64,000 nucleotides of DNA from Liquidambar formosana (lineage: Eukaryota > Streptophyta > Magnoliopsida > Saxifragales > Altingiaceae), in the NCBI GenBank assembly GCA_039720395.1, contig CM077823.1, forward strand, positions 14,380,969 to 14,444,968, in the 5' to 3' direction. This document shows positions 63,681 to 64,000 of the stretch, in pieces; the stretch's first letter is position 1; each line of letters starts with the position of its first letter. The notes under the pieces were generated by a model that ran no database searches, was not told where the DNA came from, and saw nothing but the letters and a program-made list of their open reading frames with translations. Made by a program: the position numbers and the translations under genes.

Positions 63681-64000
63681 TAAGGGAAAATTATCCAAAA
63701 GTCCACTATTTATAACATATAAAGTCATAAGTCTATGGAAAAATCTTATATAGCCATAAGTTTAACTTTTAGTTATTATTACCCCATATCACACATTTTT
63801 GGACCTAAATACCCTCAAGCTGTAATCAAACTTTCAAAACGTTATCCCTTCTTCACTTGTAACTCATTGAACTTATCCATTTTGCTACAACGTGGAACCT
63901 TTCTCCTCAACGATGACTCTTTTCATCAAAGGCAGTGACTCCCTTTATCAACGACCAAGGATCATCGCTATGTCAGGCCATAGGAGGAGTTGACATAGTT
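63681..64000 (+). repeat. Dispersed repeat running off the window
   Basis: It starts taagggaaaatta and continues with agtccacta, cataagtctatgg and tagccataag, the inverted counterpart of 31530-31620. The later part (63780-64000) has no match in the window and no recognised coding sequence. Confidence 0.55.

Overview
This window is nuclear DNA of a flowering plant, probably a woody eudicot. The evidence is a plant-type intron-rich gene, AT-rich sequence, dense nested transposons (Mutator, hAT and Tourist MITEs, Ty3/gypsy LTRs, LINEs, a tRNA-derived SINE) and an old endogenous caulimovirid. The species cannot be fixed from the sequence.

Layout. (1) 1-8.8 kb: decayed Mutator-type material. A GRF zinc-finger/coiled-coil/TM fragment lies on the + strand and a broken MULE transposase on the - strand. 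Two solo LTRs of TGTAGACACCCC type cut through it (1311-3324 and 5656-8696), both with recognisable target-site duplications (TSDs). (2) 8.8-15.4 kb: gene-free, with microsatellites, local direct repeats and a 652-bp hAT-type MITE (12631-13282). (3) about 15.5-23.1 kb: one degenerate endogenous pararetrovirus (Caulimoviridae). It has TATA, poly(A) signal, a Met-tRNA primer site, movement protein, gag/coat with zinc knuckle, protease, RT, RNase H and a C-terminal region of unknown function. No integrase is visible, and stops and frameshifts break it throughout. (4) 24.4-59.2 kb: the only gene that looks functional, an Alba-domain RNA-binding protein of the long RGG-tailed type. Ten coding exons (1110 bp, 369 residues plus stop) span 34,024 bp, so about 97% of the span is intron. 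All splice sites are GT/AG and all phases agree. (5) 59.2-64 kb: downstream DNA, a third TGTAGACACCCC LTR (from 60973) with an internal degenerate tandem array, and another dispersed repeat at the window edge.

Most notable points. The RGG/YGG tail of the Alba protein is encoded by three tandemly duplicated, phase 1-1 exons of exactly 192 bp each. Its introns hold layered insertions whose order can be read from TSDs. In intron 1 a Tourist MITE was split by a Mutator MITE, which was split by a hAT-like MITE and by a solo LTR. In intron 4 a minus-strand LTR retrotransposon holds a LINE piece and a second LTR element, whose 3' LTR holds a TIR element, which holds another hAT-like MITE. A (CGATATAT)-rich MITE family occurs four times, always in introns of this gene. 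The pararetrovirus ends only about 1.3 kb upstream of the putative Alba 5' UTR.

Everything here comes from reading the sequence. Family names rest on recognised motifs, not on database searches.
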